Shown here piece by piece: positions 12,187 through 23,515 of a stretch of DNA of 64,000 nucleotides (positions within the stretch are counted from its first letter, which is position 1; each line of letters opens with the position of its first letter). The stretch lies in assembly GCA_035079385.1 (NCBI GenBank), contig JAVHKY010000013.1:1860001-1924000 (forward strand). The letters run 5' to 3'. The notes under the pieces were generated by a model. The model was not told where the DNA came from, did not search any database, and saw nothing but the letters and a program-made list of their open reading frames with translations. This DNA comes from Aspidiotus rigidus. Taxonomy: Eukaryota; Arthropoda; Insecta; Hemiptera; Diaspididae. A program made the position numbers and the translations under genes.

Positions 12187-12660
12187 GGTTGCGACGAGAC
12201 GACAAATTTCTAAAAAGAAATAAACGATTATCGTGTACTAACAATACATACTATCATTTCAAAGCGAGGAAAAAAGAAAAACAAAAAAACGAAAAAAAAG
12301 TACTCGTATCAGCTTTGTACCTTTTATTATATTTTTGCGCTGGTGCCCTTTTTTCACCGTATACAATTAGTGCAGTAATCGAAGAAGTCACGCCTCTAAG
12401 GAGAAAAGAAAAATGAAATTGAAAAAATGAAAAAGTTGCCCGTTTTTATCTTCTATTTATTTTTATTTTACTATTAATCGAACTCTGCAATTGTTTCATT
12501 TTTACGACGTTCAATTTTGATGCTCGTGTACGTGTTTCTCCCCCTCCCTACTCCCTGTCCATTCCGAGTTATTGAGTACAGGGTGTGTAAACGCCTCCCG
12601 TGAATAAATGTAATACTTTTGTAAAATTTTCTAGTGTAAAAGAAAAGAATGAATAAATTA
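12187..12660 (+). terminator. Lis-1 3' UTR and convergent 3' ends
   Basis: Two AATAAA signals occur on the plus strand, at about 12603 and 12652, the second only a few bases from the stop codon of the minus-strand EXOSC3 gene. Lis-1 and EXOSC3 therefore converge with little or no spacer, and their 3' UTRs may overlap. Confidence 0.6.
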
Positions 12661-13362
12661 TCATGAACTACAATATTGTTTTATTAAATTATCGCACATA
12701 TCTTTTATTTCTGTAAATGATAAAAATTCGGATGCAAGTATAGCTTTCGATAGGACAATAGTCGTTTTCACGGAATGTGTCTTGAGCCAAATTCTTCCAT
12801 TCATACCAATCGTGATTTCGTAGGGTACATACTGGCCAATCTTGTCGAAAGGACATTCAGGATTAAGTAATTTGCGAGCTAGATCGATACTACAGTTGAA
12901 GAGATAACCATCATTCGGTAGGACACCCATAACACTACTTTTCCCGGCTGAATTTATGCACACTAATTCCGGATCCATGTCTCGATTAGCAGTCAACAAT
13001 TTTGCGTAGACTATATCATTAATTTCTAATTTCACTCGATTCTTCTTGGTAGCTCGTTCGAATGCTAAGTAAGAAAGTATGGCAGGTCCGCTGGAACCAA
13101 TATCTACCTTAAAGAAGTCCCCGGCTTTGCCAACGATGATACCGATTACAAGCTCGTTCCTTTGCGGAATGTACCGTTTTCGATGACTATCAATCCAGTA
13201 GGTGTTTGGTTGCCGTTTCTTCAATATTCCTGCATTGCAAGCGTACACTTTGTCGGCAACTCGATGAAGACCCGGGCCAAGGATGATTTTTATATTCTTC
13301 TTCGACGATAAACTACTTGTTATTTCATCGCCTGGTATCACAACCGAATTTACAGCCGTCAT
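12661..13362 (-). CDS. Rrp40: Exosome cap subunit EXOSC3 / Rrp40
   Basis: This single exon encodes 233 residues, close to the usual length for metazoan Rrp40. It is an RNA-binding cap subunit of the nuclear and cytoplasmic RNA exosome, which processes and degrades RNA 3' to 5'. An N-terminal domain (about 1-62, PGLHR...NAG) is followed by an S1-type barrel (about 66-140, VGIIVGKAGDFFKVDIGS) and a C-terminal KH-type domain (about 145-215) with the family signature GMNGRIW at 186-192. The gene is intronless, converges with Lis-1 and is divergent from UBE4A. The start is the only in-frame ATG that gives the full N-terminal domain. Confidence 0.95.
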   Translation of the reverse strand: MTAVNSVVIPGDEITSSLSSKKNIKIILGPGLHRVADKVYACNAGILKKRQPNTYWIDSHRKRYIPQRNELVIGIIVGKAGDFFKVDIGSSGPAILSYLAFERATKKNRVKLEINDIVYAKLLTANRDMDPELVCINSAGKSSVMGVLPNDGYLFNCSIDLARKLLNPECPFDKIGQYVPYEITIGMNGRIWLKTHSVKTTIVLSKAILASEFLSFTEIKDMCDNLIKQYCSS

Positions 13363-13923
13363 GTTTATATTTTAAATTATATTGGCAAGGAACTTCAAAC
13401 TCAAACGTTAATCATTAAAGAACGAGCTACAATTTTTCTCATTCTTATCAGAGCAACGAGAATACCGAACAAAACAAGTATCGATCATCATTCGATCGAT
13501 ACTTGTGATATATCGGGAGCAATGAAGCCGACAAGTTTTCAAGCAGGAAGGAATGTGAGTAACTATACAATCACAAGGAAAGTACCTAAAATGATCAGTA
13601 ATTTAGGGATGATTCTGAAGTCTCGTTTCCCAAGCCATGATTGTCATATGATCCGATGTTGCCAAACGATAGACCGTAGGCAACATTGTTCAAAGAAGAG
13701 ATCAAAGATCAAAAAAATAATAAATAAAACACTATTAAGATTCATTATCATCACCATAATTCTGCCATGTAATGGGATTTGTACATAACTAAATTGGCGA
13801 GTAGACTGTATTAATTTGAAATCACTATGATCCATTCCTATTCTAGTGGCGCTATGTCACTCACTTGCCACAGTTGAGTTTGTTCTTTTCAGTATATTTC
13901 ACGTTTGATTTGAATCAATCACC
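13363..13923. promoter_or_regulatory. Short divergent promoter region between Rrp40 and UBE4A
   Basis: About 560 bp separate the two start codons, which point away from each other. The region must hold both 5' UTRs and probably both promoters. I see no TATA box in an obvious position; the 13-bp dyad at 13474-13506 is the only striking motif. Confidence 0.6.
13474..13506. promoter_or_regulatory. Perfect 13-bp dyad containing TATCGATC
   Basis: ACAAGTATCGATC and its exact reverse complement flank a 7-base centre. The TATCGAT core resembles the DREF-binding element (TATCGATA) common in promoters of insect growth genes. Factor identity is inferred only from this resemblance. Confidence 0.4.
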
Positions 13924-16900
13924 ATGAATAGTCCACCCATCGAAACTAAATCGCTGGACTTCCGGATTCATCAACTGATTGAGGATGTTTTCAAGATTAC
14001 TATCGACCGAAATCGTATTGTAGGTACTAGAGTACAACCATTAGTGTACCTCGAAGAGGCAGCTGCCGCAAACGAGAAGCCTTTAATGGACGTCGATTCT
14101 CTTGAACATGCTCTTTTCGAAAGACTGCTGCTCGAAGATTCCATTCCACAGATTATAAATACTAATAATAATTTAGATTTAAGGGTGACGCTAAATGAAT
14201 GTATAACCTACCTTTTCGAGTGCTACAAAGATATCAGTTTATACAGAGCTAATATAGGGAAAGATAACCCTGAATGGAAGAAAACGATTGATCACGTAAT
14301 CAAGTTGATTGTCAGGAATGCGGCCACCGCTCTGAAACAGCCTGATCTATATTCGTCGCAAAATATTCACTCGCAGGTTCGTTTTATACAAATTCTTTAA
14401 GGAAGAAATTCTTAGATATTCACTTTGTCTTTTATCGCAGGTAGTAAACGTTTTTTTCATGAATAATATTGCATATCCTGACGAATTGGTCAACTTCTTC
14501 AAAGACGTAACCACTGAAATGAGAGAAGACGAGAATGGAATAGATTTTATTCATCCACTGCTAGAACCAGTTTTGGAAACGCTTCGGAAAGAATTACAGT
14601 CTGGATCAATTCTCATTCTGCCAGTCGTCTCTTTCAACACTTTGGAGGCATTTGCCAAGATACCCGACTTCGCCTTGGTGAGAATGAATCCATATTCGTC
14701 AAACTTTCTTACCGAATATATAAAGTAGTCAAGAGTAATCTTCTTGCAGGCTGTTGTCAAAGAAAGCATTCCTTCGAATAAACGAGTCGGCGGATTGTAC
14801 GCCCAGAAGTTATTGGGAACGTTGTTTTCAATTTCTTCGTTACCAAATCGCCCTGAAGATCGAGACGAAAACTTTGATAAGAATTCCATTATGGTTAGTA
14901 AGCTCACTTGATACATATTATTATTTTTTACTCTTTGAAACTGATGATGATTTTGTCGATTTACAGAGTGATGGAAACCTTATAGCAAAAAAATTATGGA
15001 GCGGTCTCGAGAATCTGTCTATGCGTTTGCATCGTATCACATTAGGATTTTTGAAAGCTTCACCAGAAGTACGCGATCTTTTGCTCATTTGGTTCGGTGA
15101 ATGCATTCAACATAATGCTCCGCGTAAGCAAGTTTGGGGTCGGATGATGCAGCAGGTCGTACCAGTCATTCCAGATGGATTTGCGTTAAATCTGTGTTCA
15201 GTTTTGCTACGACTATGCGGACCCTTTATTAAACCTGCGAACAATCCGAAACTGCTTAAAATCGATCCAACCTATTGTGCCGTGGTAAGTTGATTTTGTT
15301 GAAGCCATATTATCGTACCCCATAAGTTGTAAAAACTTATGCATCCTTCATTGTTTTCAAAATTCGATTCCGATTTGACATTTGTCTTGAAAACTTCCTC
15401 AAAATAAGAAGGGCTTGAAGATCCTTTAAACGTTGTTTGGTGTGAAAAGAAATATGTTTTTGTTATTTTTTTACATCTATTTGAAGGAATGGGATACCGC
15501 GAAACGCATGTAAATGCATTGAAAATACTTGAAAAGTTCATCTCAAATGGGACTTTTTTTCTTGTTTTCTATAGAGTTTATAAAATTAAATATATTTAAA
15601 CGACTTAATTTTTATTTCAAGGAAACAGAGGCTGATTTCGAATCCAAAAAAGTTCATCTGAAAACTTTACACTCCGAAACTTGTCTTGTACCAGTCGAAG
15701 AAAATGAAAAACGTTTGGTAGCTCAAAAAGAATACTCGTTTATTACGGAGTGTTTCTTCATGACTCATAGCGCTCTAGAATTGGGTGTAAAACCATGCCT
15801 GGATAGGTTGACAAATTTGATTCAAGATGTAGGACGTATGCAAGAAATATTTCAGACCGATCACCAAAATATGAGAAACCTATTTGAAGAAGGCATGCAG
15901 TCGTACTTAATCAAGTAATTCATTTCTTCATCAATTGGTTTTTAATTTTATCGAATTATGTAGTAATAATCGACATACCGCGTAGATGTTTTTCTTTGAG
16001 AACTGTCTTGCTCGAACCGTCATTCATCACCTACTTGGGTGACTTCCATCGAGCAAGTTGTACTTGGCTAGTACAGCTCATGTTAGATCCGGACGAGTCC
16101 TCCGAACGTGATTCGTTTGCTCCGTTAGAGTATAGAGATCTCAACTCTCTAAAGCCGTCTCCTCCGAATACATTGAAGTAAGTTGAAGACAATTTGAATT
16201 CGTTAAAACGTAGAAAATTATCTATATCTTTGTTCTTGTTCGTGGTTTCAGATGTGTACCAGAGTTTGTGTTTGAAAATTTATGTTCGTATTTAGTTTTA
16301 CTAAGACGTTTCCATCCGATGGCGTTGGAAGAAAAGGGACCCGATTTTTTGGAACCTGTTTTGACTGCGCTTATCGTTTATATGGGCTCGAACAAGTTGG
16401 TGCGAAATCCGCATCTACGTGCTAGATTGGCCGAGTGTATGGACTGTCTTCTACCGACACCAGCCGAAATCGTGATGCCTGACATAGCCGGAAACCGTAA
16501 CCAAATGAACTTCTTCTACCGCACGAAATTGTTCAATGATCATCCGTACCGACATCAGGTGAGAATTGAGAAAAAGAAAAAATTATTCGTTATTGACTCT
16601 GAATCCAAGTCTCTCAGAGAAAATTGTGGACTGAAAATTTTAAAATACTCTGGAGAAGTCTAAAATGCTACAGTTTTTTTTTTCCTTTCATCTCCTTCGA
16701 GTCGCTCATTCCTTGAAATAAAAATCATGCAAGCGCTTGCTAATGCGTAGGTATTCTTTTTTTTAATGGATCGTAAATGTATCGCCTTTCTTCATAGGCG
16801 GTTCTTGCTGTCGTGTATTTCGAAGATCCGGAATATGAACAGTTTCTAAGTACAGATAATTATCAAGATATTAATTTCAAACTTGAAACTACGGTGTTAG

Positions 16901-18683
16901 ATCTACGAGATTATACGAAGAGATTTCTTCAAAACAAAATCTTTCCGTTCTGATCTGAATTTTTAATTTTGTTAAAATTCTGTTCTTAGATCATTCCATC
17001 ATTATTAGACGTATTCGTTGGTATTGAGATGACAGGACAAAGTGTACAATTTGAACAGAAGTTCAACTATCGTCGACCGATGTACAAAATAATGGATTAT
17101 TTATGGACTTTGGAAGAGCAAAAACAAGTTTTCAAGTGAGCAAAATTCTGAGTAAAAAATATGTCATTTCTACAATTTGACTACAGTATTCGGTGAGAAG
17201 TCCCCTTGACGCCGACGAGGCAACTCTTAAACTTCTGTCGATATCGTGTTCGTGACTTCCTATTCAAAATTGTATTATTTTTTTATGACTCATCGATCTA
17301 CTCTTTTTCCAGAAATTTAGCCATGGAGGCTGAGCAAAACATGGAGGCTGTAAATCCACCGTTATTTTTACGATTCATCAATATACTTATGAACGATGCT
17401 ATTTTCTTGCTGGACGAAGCTCTTTCAAATATGGCACAATTGAAACAGATGCAAAATGCTCGGTGAATATCTCAAATTGATTTATCAGCGCTTCAATGTT
17501 CATGAATGTTTGATAGAAATATTATTCTTTCCACAGTGATAATAACGAATGGGACTCGTTACCACAACATGAACGTGAGCAGAATATGCAACAAATGGCA
17601 CACATTGGAATGATTGCTCGGTACAATTTCGCATAGTCTCTTATTTCCATACCATCACGTATTTACTGTTGCAAATTTCTTCTCTGAGATTATCTCCTGT
17701 TTCTGATCAAACCACTTGTTTTTTTCCCATATCATTGGATCATTAGAAGCTGCGTTCAGGAGTTTTAATCAAGCCTATTTCTTTCAGATTCGATAACATT
17801 CTTGGGATGAACACCATTACTACGCTGCAGTACCTGACTGAGGAAATCAAGACTATATTCTGTCATAATACAATGGTCGATCGTATCGCCGCCATGTTAA
17901 ATTACTTCTTGTTACATTTAGTCGGCCCAAAAAAGAAGAACTTTAAGGTTCCTATTAACTGTTTAATCTTGCGATAACAAGGAATTCATTTCGATTTATT
18001 TTAACCTTGGAAATTATACGTCCCCAGGTAAAAGATATGAACGAGTACAAGTTCGAACCTGGTACTATCGTACGTAGAATCTGCGCCATTTATGTCCACC
18101 TTGGCTCTAGTGATGTGTTCTGCGCCGCCGTCAGTCGAGACGGACGTTCTTATAGTCCACAACTATTCGAGCAAGCTGCGAATGTTCTAGGTTAATTTCG
18201 TTCTTGTTTTGAACCTATAATAATCGGTATCGTTTTTGTCTATTAACACTATAGTGTGTTCTATTGTTCTTTTAGTTCGAGTTCAAGGTGCTGAATTGTT
18301 GCAAGATTTACAGAATTTAAGTAAACATGTGGCTGATTTAGCGAATCAACAACGAACCGAGGAAGGTTTGTTGGCAGAAGCTCCAGACGACTTCCTCGAC
18401 CCAATTATGTCGACATTGATGACTGACCCCGTCATGTTACCCTCCTCGAGACAAATAGTCGATCGTTCAACGATAGCGAGGTAAGATTCGAACACGTTTT
18501 TAATTATAGAATTTGATAAAGTAGTGCAGTAAATGGTTTACCTTTTGTTATAGACATCTCCTCAGCGATCAGACTGATCCTTTCAATCGCTCACCACTCA
18601 CCATGGATATGGTGAAACCGGACCTAGAACTAAAACGGAAGATCGATGAATGGATTCAAGAGAAACGTGCCGGCTCCTCGTAA
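13924..18683 (+). CDS. UBE4A: Ubiquitin conjugation factor E4 A (UBE4A), U-box ligase
   Basis: E4 enzymes extend ubiquitin chains on pre-ubiquitylated substrates. Fourteen exons with matching phases: 13924-14376, 14441-14677, 14750-14893, 14967-15284, 15622-15914, 16001-16177, 16252-16558, 16990-17135, 17313-17462, 17537-17620, 17788-17947, 18028-18190, 18276-18480, 18554-18683. They total 988 residues against about 1066 in human. The E4 core is clear: VYLEEAA early on, [32 protein letters not shown] and [10 protein letters not shown]. The last ~75 residues are the U-box ([40 protein letters not shown]). These match UBE4A better than UBE4B. An extra in-frame segment lies in one intron at 16798-16953. 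Confidence 0.95.
16798..16953 (+). CDS. Possible alternative exon of UBE4A
   Basis: Inside the intron 16559-16989, an acceptor (TTCTTCATAG) opens 51 codons in the phase of the preceding exon, with coding-like composition ([16 protein letters not shown]...), ending in TGA. A weak donor (CC|GTTCTG at 16947) would make a 149-nt exon with the same entry and exit phases as the normal next exon (146 nt). The family needs no insert here, since the flanking exons align directly with UBE4A. It may be a mutually exclusive or alternative terminal exon, an exon relic, or chance. Confidence 0.35.
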   Translation, partial: AVLAVVYFEDPEYEQFLSTDNYQDINFKLETTVLDLRDYTKRFLQNKIFPF

Positions 18684-20197
18684 CGTTTGAGTCCACGTTC
18701 TTTTTACGTTTTCTGCCTACCTTTGCCCGCATGCGGGAAGATAATATTAGTCAAATATGTTCGAGAGATATTAGTGCGTGTAAAATCTCTTTTTTTTCGT
18801 TTGTTTTTACATTTCTTCAATTTCTTTTTTACACTTGATGTACAAAAAATCTTTATCTTCTTTTTTTGTGACATGTATAGAATCCTTTGTTATGGTATTC
18901 AATGGGAACGCTCCTCCTTGTTGAAGAAAAATTAAAACAATTTTGAAAATATCGTGCATTTTTAAATATTAACGTGGAGATGCAATCGCACGAGATTTTT
19001 CTTCCATAAAGAAGCTGACTGGAAGAGACACGCGGAAATTGTTTACATTTTTTCTAATTTTTCGTTTGAGTAAAATTCTGTAAATTGCAAGGATATCTAG
19101 GAATACCTGATGAATCATGTTTACCGTCGATTGACATCGTCAACGTAAATCGACTCAAATCAACGTCGATTTCTAGTTGACATGGTTTATCCAGGAAGAT
19201 CATGTTTTATTTAAGGTTTGGCCTACTCGTCCAGACACGAAAACAGAGCTTATAAAAATTTTCACCAATGCATTGGGCCTCGGAACTTCATACAAATTTA
19301 AATTCTCGAATGAAGGGGAATTCTTGTCAGTCAAAAATTTCCATCTAACACTTCAGAATATAATCTCGTTAGCATCTCTATTTTGAATATTCGGATCTCC
19401 CCAATTTGCGTACAAATTTTCTTAGAATAGGGCTACAATCATGAGGGTGGGGAGCTAAAAAATTTCGACTTTCATGAAGAGGAGGGAGATATTGAAAACA
19501 TTTTGACCACGGATCCGAGTATATGAGAAGTAGGATTTGAAAAATTTCCATACCTTCAACCAACATGAATGAGGAAAGAACTCGGAAGAATTCCGAACAC
19601 CTGGCTATTGTATGGATCAATTGTAGGACCTTGACGTGTAACTGAAGAAATTTCTACCAAATGATTTGGTAATCCTAATAATTATTTGTCGAAGTCAAAA
19701 TCGAGAAATTCACTGATGCCATAAATAAATTCTATCCGGAGCTTTTGGAGAGAGTTAGATATTAGAGACAAATCAACGTTTGTCATACATGAATAATATG
19801 CGTGTATTTTTCATTTTTTTTTTTGTTGCTGTACTACGAATTTTCTCAAATACGAAAAATGCAAATGTGACAATGTTTGTTTTGGTATTTTTGACCAAAA
19901 CGAGAACCACCGATCGACAACCTCAAGCGTAAGGCGCTAATTATAGCTCGGAATTCATTCTGCAATTTGCTATCTTGTCCTCAAGAAAAATTTTTGATCT
20001 TGGGGTTTGACCATGGATTTTAACAAATAGGCCTATACGTAGGCATACGATTGAATCAAAATTTCAAAACTTCCAAAATAAACATAAAACCATTGCGTAG
20101 CAATACTTTCCGTACCAAAATTATCGATAAACTTTTTTTTAATGTTTTAAATATATCACCAATCTATCATGCTGATGTGTATTTGAAAAAAACAATC
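18684..20197. other. UBE4A 3' flank and intergenic DNA
   Basis: No exon was recognised. At about 19120-19185 there is a small cluster of TCGAT/TCGAC/TTGAC words like the larger cluster at 54.6-55.4 kb. From about 19440 to 19560 there are degenerate GACTT...AAAATTT and GAGGAGGGAGAT words like the dispersed short repeat at 28.6-29.2 kb. Confidence 0.4.
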
Positions 20198-21196
20198 ATG
20201 AGCATCGAGGTGAAACAGAAGCCTCAATTTCGAGGATTCACCAATATGTTCAAGCGTCTAAATGGAGAGAAAGAAGACAAACAGAGTGCTGGAAAAGTTG
20301 ATCCCTCGGAATATGCGCTCGGTCGATCTGCAGATTCGCAAAAAGTAGTCCATCCTAAACCCCCCTCCAAATCGATCCAGCAGGAAGAATCGCCCCCGGT
20401 CATTACCGCACCTCCCCTTCGCACCTACGAAGAATGGTTCGCTGAGAGAATTAATATTGCCGTTGCTAGATGCAGAAACATTTACGGACCGATTAGAGAA
20501 GAAACAGAGGACGTGCACAAACTAGCTAACAAAATAAGATACAGTAGTGCAAATAATCCAAAGACCGCGCACAATCAACCGTGCCATTGCGTCGATTGTG
20601 AGGTGGCCACCAGGGGTGAGGCAGAAACGCATAAACGTTCCAATATTTACCAGTATCCGCAAGACTACCAGTTCGATATGTTGAATAGGCGTTTACAAAA
20701 GCTATTGACTTTCAAACACGATCCAGATTGGCTTCACAAATTTGTAGAAAAAAACGTTTTGGACGAGGACGGCCGATCGATTGAAGACGAAGAACAGCGA
20801 ATGGCCTACGACCGATTGGCGTCTGAAAGAAAAGAACTGACACGACTCCTTAATAAAAAGTTGCACCTCCCACCGAATAAAAAGCTCGACTTTAGGCGAG
20901 AAAATTTTGCCGATTGGCACGCCAGGTTTTTGTTCAATTTTGACAAGAAATATAAATGTTTACCCAAAGTTACGACGCGAGAAGACGAAGATTTTCGTAG
21001 TTGGCTGGAAAAAGCGGAAGAATTGGCCAAACGAAAACCTAATCACGAGGAACGCATCAAGTTACAAAGTAAATTGGAGAGAGTCGCTAGTGGGGTTGGA
21101 GATGCCGACGGTGAAGTTTCACAAGTGTCTTTAAATTTACGAAAACCGTCATTGTCACTTTGTCACTCTGATTCTTCTTTGCGCGACGAAAGATGA
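20198..21196 (+). CDS. Intronless ORF of 332 residues, family not recognised
   Basis: The frame is open from 20051, but the first ATG is at 20198 (MSIEVKQKPQF), which I take as the start; 332 residues follow. The protein is hydrophilic, with no signal peptide and no membrane segment. A proline-rich part lies at about 52-73. There is a compact Cys/His cluster CHCVDC at 129-134 and a long charged, probably helical or coiled C-terminal half (LASERKELTRLLNKKL; DEDFRSWLEKAEELA). Codon composition looks coding, and the unbroken length in AT-rich DNA argues for a real gene. It could be a single-exon gene or the last exon of a longer one. I assign no function. Confidence 0.6.
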   Translation: MSIEVKQKPQFRGFTNMFKRLNGEKEDKQSAGKVDPSEYALGRSADSQKVVHPKPPSKSIQQEESPPVITAPPLRTYEEWFAERINIAVARCRNIYGPIREETEDVHKLANKIRYSSANNPKTAHNQPCHCVDCEVATRGEAETHKRSNIYQYPQDYQFDMLNRRLQKLLTFKHDPDWLHKFVEKNVLDEDGRSIEDEEQRMAYDRLASERKELTRLLNKKLHLPPNKKLDFRRENFADWHARFLFNFDKKYKCLPKVTTREDEDFRSWLEKAEELAKRKPNHEERIKLQSKLERVASGVGDADGEVSQVSLNLRKPSLSLCHSDSSLRDER

Positions 21197-21849
21197 AATA
21201 AGATGTGCTTTCAAGGGCAGTGTTATGAAAACTTAAGGCCTCCATCCTTCGGGATAGAAAGACGAATATTGTTCGAAATTCTTGAAATTTTTCGTTATTT
21301 GGATATTTGTGAACTTATTTGTGTCATTCTGTAGGTAAGTACGGAACATATTAAAATTTAAAAGATTATTCTCTATCTACGGTTTTTGGAAGAAAGAAAA
21401 CTGAATAGGGGTTCTAAGTTATTACGTACAAATTTTAAAAGCACAATTAATTAAATAAATAACTTATCAATTTGAAACCCAAAAATGTGAGAAAAAAAAG
21501 GAGACAACAAATTATAAGTTACGTAGAATTACTATCGCAATCTTGAAAATTTGTAAAAAATAAGCAATTACCTGTACAAATGAAGTTTTCATTATAATAT
21601 AAAAGGAATTATTATTATTTTCAAGGTGAAGCTGCCACTGGGTGTTAGCTTATCTGCTATGCGGATGATACACTGTTGGTATGTACTGCCGAAACAACAG
21701 GAGAATCATCCCTGAAGAATGACGAAGATGAAGAGACTCCAACATCGATCTACTATATCTAAGATGGTGTTGTTATTGTGTGTCCTAATGTTTTGCGTGC
21801 CTGGGGGCACTGAAGCTTGGAGGTTGCCGAAAGAAGAAGGGGTTTGTCG
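21197..21849. other. Gene-free stretch
   Basis: AT-rich DNA with homopolymer runs. I see no exon, RNA gene or structured repeat. Confidence 0.4.
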
Positions 21850-23015
21850 AGGAGTTTCTTGTTTAGGCCTATTTAGTATGAGCTTAGTATACTGTATATG
21901 AGGCCTAGTATAATGAAGGCTAAAGGTCGAAATTTATTCGTCTCTAAAGAAGGTCAAGGTCGTCATAAAGAGTCGCATCGCGTGACGCAGATTTCAGGCT
22001 GACTCCCAGCCCAAAGGCATATACATGTCAAAAATTTCGAAAGTTTGACGTATTTCATGTCATTCTCAAAGTTTCCAGAATTCTAGCCCCTAATTCCAAA
22101 ATTCGCGTGTTTTCACCGTCGCCGCGAGTTGCCCACTCTTACAAAACACGCTTTTCCTGAAGTTTCCTTAATCCTAGCCCCTAATTTCGAAATTTTGAGT
22201 TCACACCATCCTCGCCAGTTTTCCCACACCCTTTAATGATCCTTCCTTCATAATGTACTATGACGAGCCGTTACCCTGAGGCCCCCCTCCAACTATGACG
22301 TCATGAACCGTGACCTCGATCCTGGTTCTGAAATCCGCGAGTTCAGTCCACCTTCTTCCTTCCTTGTAACCTATAAGTAGTTTAGTTTAGGCTTTTATAT
22401 TGCTGTATGTTAGGCTTATGTTAGTCCTGGTTTCATGATAGTAGGCTTGATATAGTTTAGTGTGCTGAATAGCCCAGAACAATGAAGGCTAAGAAATAGT
22501 ACCCCAATTCTGAAATCTGCGATTATGACATCATCAGTCGTGACCCGAAGGCTTAGTATAAAAAAAACTTGTGCAGTCTTACAATTAGGCCTATAGTATG
22601 ATGGAGACTTTACGGAAGCTTACGAGCGGAGTAAGTGATTCCAAGAATAGAAGAGAGTTAGGAAGAGAGAGCCGCCATTAGGGATGGTTATGACGTCACT
22701 AATGTTGATATCTACATGGGAGCGAACGAGTAGAACGCGAGTGAGCTCATTGTAAGCTAGAAAGCTCAAAATGTAGTATACCAACAATGGGTGGAGCGAG
22801 TGAGCTCCCCTGAGCTAGACAACGTATCTTACAATACACCACGCCTATATCAGTCGATGAATGGGGCGTACGCCTCTGTGAAAAAATTCATAAACTAGGT
22901 CATGATTTGATCACAAAGCAGGCGTGGCCTTGAAATATAAATGAGGTCACTTACTAGTAGATATGAAACATAATGTTTATTTATTTGGCTCTGCCAGAAA
23001 ATCTCTTTTTTTTCA
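21850..23015 (+). repeat. Dispersed repeat family A, copy 2 (fullest simple copy)
   Basis: Matches copy 1 along most of its length with a single copy of the ATGACGTCAT block. It begins with TAGGCCTA/GCCTAGTATAATGAAGGCTA words, continues through CGAAGGCTTAGTATA and GGGAGCGAACGAGTAGAACG, and ends AATGAGGTCACTTACTAGTAG plus GGCTCTGCCAGAAAATCTCT. I saw no ORF of interest and no clear target-site duplication. Confidence 0.65.
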
Positions 23016-23515
23016 CAAGTGTAACAGAGCCCCAATTTTCATATTTCTGTCTAGACACTACAATGGGAGATATAATAGGACACCATTTTGTATAGGATTA
23101 GTCTCCAGCTGATGGCTGCATTACGTTCATTTTTTTGCTAGTCACTTTCGTAAAATAATTACCTCGAATAATTTTTTCGATCGCATAAATCACTCATCTC
23201 TGCTCGTATAAATAAAAATTTCGTTAAATACGCTCGCTCGTTCCTCTCAACTGTAGTTATCCCATAATAATCAAATCGGGCACTTCAATTTATTTGAGAG
23301 CCGAACGATCAAGGTCACTATAGATAGTGAATGCGTGATTTTTATTAAGCTAGCTTTCGACAAATTTTGCGTCTGATGCGAGCACGGTATAAACCATAAA
23401 CTCGTCGTAACGAGAAAACAGTGTTGTACCTATGCACGTTTTTGGAAAAGTTTATCGCGAATAGAATTTTTCTAAATCAGTTGCCCGAACGTTTTACGCG
23501 TACATGTGATTTAAG
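23016..23515. promoter_or_regulatory. 5' flank of the membrane-protein gene
   Basis: About 500 bp between the end of repeat copy 2 and the start codon at 23516. It should hold the promoter and 5' UTR; I could not place a TATA box or initiator with confidence. Confidence 0.35.

Noticed and set aside
13522..13788. 88-codon ORF in the divergent promoter
   Set aside because: It lies in the 5' region shared by Rrp40 and UBE4A, has no domain and overlaps an opposing frame of similar length.
20051..20197. Upstream extension of the orphan ORF
   Set aside because: The first codon is TTG and no ATG occurs before 20198; an eukaryotic start at TTG is improbable.
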